A stretch of 7,895 nt of DNA, taken from positions 1 through 7,895 of the forward strand of contig JAKEGR010000157.1 of NCBI GenBank assembly GCA_022615465.1, written 5' to 3'. The stretch is from Planctomycetota bacterium. Lineage in GTDB: Bacteria; Planctomycetota; Planctomycetia; Pirellulales; Lacipirellulaceae. Position numbers and translations under genes: made by a program. Shown here one piece after another: positions 7,833 through 7,895 of the stretch; position 1 is the stretch's first letter, and each line of letters opens with the position of its first letter. Below the pieces are notes generated by a model, which worked only from the letters and a program-made list of their open reading frames with translations, was not told where the DNA came from and searched no databases.

Positions 7833-7895
7833 GGACGTGTCCTGGCTGATCCGGAAAAAATCGTCCGTGGCGATGTGGAGGGGTTGCAGATCAGA
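7833..7895 (-). other. Leader region upstream of the first gene, no certain feature
   Basis: An in-frame TGA at 7891-7893 limits any N-terminal extension of the propeller protein to about 23 codons. The stretch has a partial dyad GGACACGTCC (7833-7842) just upstream of the ribosome site, and a run of six T on the minus strand (7855-7860). No -35/-10 pair is convincing. It may hold the operon promoter or the tail of a leader that begins outside the window. Confidence 0.3.

Noticed and set aside
7855..7874. Possible rho-independent terminator on the minus strand: 4-bp stem (ATCG/CGAT), 7-nt loop, six T
   Set aside because: The stem is too short to be stable, and the same sequence would occur by chance often.
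7833..7874. Short dyads in the leader (GGACACGTCC; CGGAC...GTCCG) as an operator
   Set aside because: The first is imperfect at its centre and the second has a 5-bp arm with a long loop. Neither rises above chance without comparison to relatives.

Overview
The window looks like part of a planctomycete chromosome, probably from the Pirellulales. This rests on protein family recognition: a secreted alpha/alpha-toroid protein ending in LPIFQR, a very large exported PQQ-like beta-propeller protein with helical repeats, and a MoxR ATPase next to a DUF58 protein with the HRSPY...PGDD...DWK signature. Base composition is moderately GC-rich by eye, and Shine-Dalgarno sites are mostly weak. I could not run a database search, so the taxonomic call is inference.

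All real genes lie on the minus strand and read from the right edge to the left edge, with almost no space between them. In order of transcription they are: (1) 7821-3019, a 1600-residue exported protein with two predicted beta-propellers separated by a TPR-like helical segment; (2) 3010-1961, an exported alpha/alpha-toroid protein of the prenyltransferase/squalene-oxidase-repeat fold; (3) 1893-841, a MoxR-family AAA+ ATPase; (4) 875 to beyond position 1, a DUF58 protein with a von Willebrand factor A-like metal site, cut by the window edge close to its C-terminus. Gene 1 and gene 2 are 8 nt apart (or overlap by 3 nt if a TTG start is used), genes 2 and 3 are 67 nt apart, and genes 3 and 4 overlap by 35 nt. 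This packing suggests one transcript entering from the right and continuing left past the window.

The four genes form two pairs. Genes 3 and 4 should be cytoplasmic and match the well-known pairing of a MoxR AAA+ ATPase with a VWA-type partner, which acts as a chaperone or assembly machine in studied cases (RavA-ViaA, CbbQ-CbbO, NorQ-NorD). Genes 1 and 2 carry export signals and consist almost wholly of repeat folds, with none of the catalytic signatures I looked for. The most interesting reading is that the cytoplasmic pair serves a cell-envelope assembly that contains the two secreted scaffold-like proteins. That link comes from gene order alone.

I see no RNA genes, mobile elements, CRISPR arrays or clear terminators. 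The long open frames on the plus strand are shadows of the minus-strand genes.
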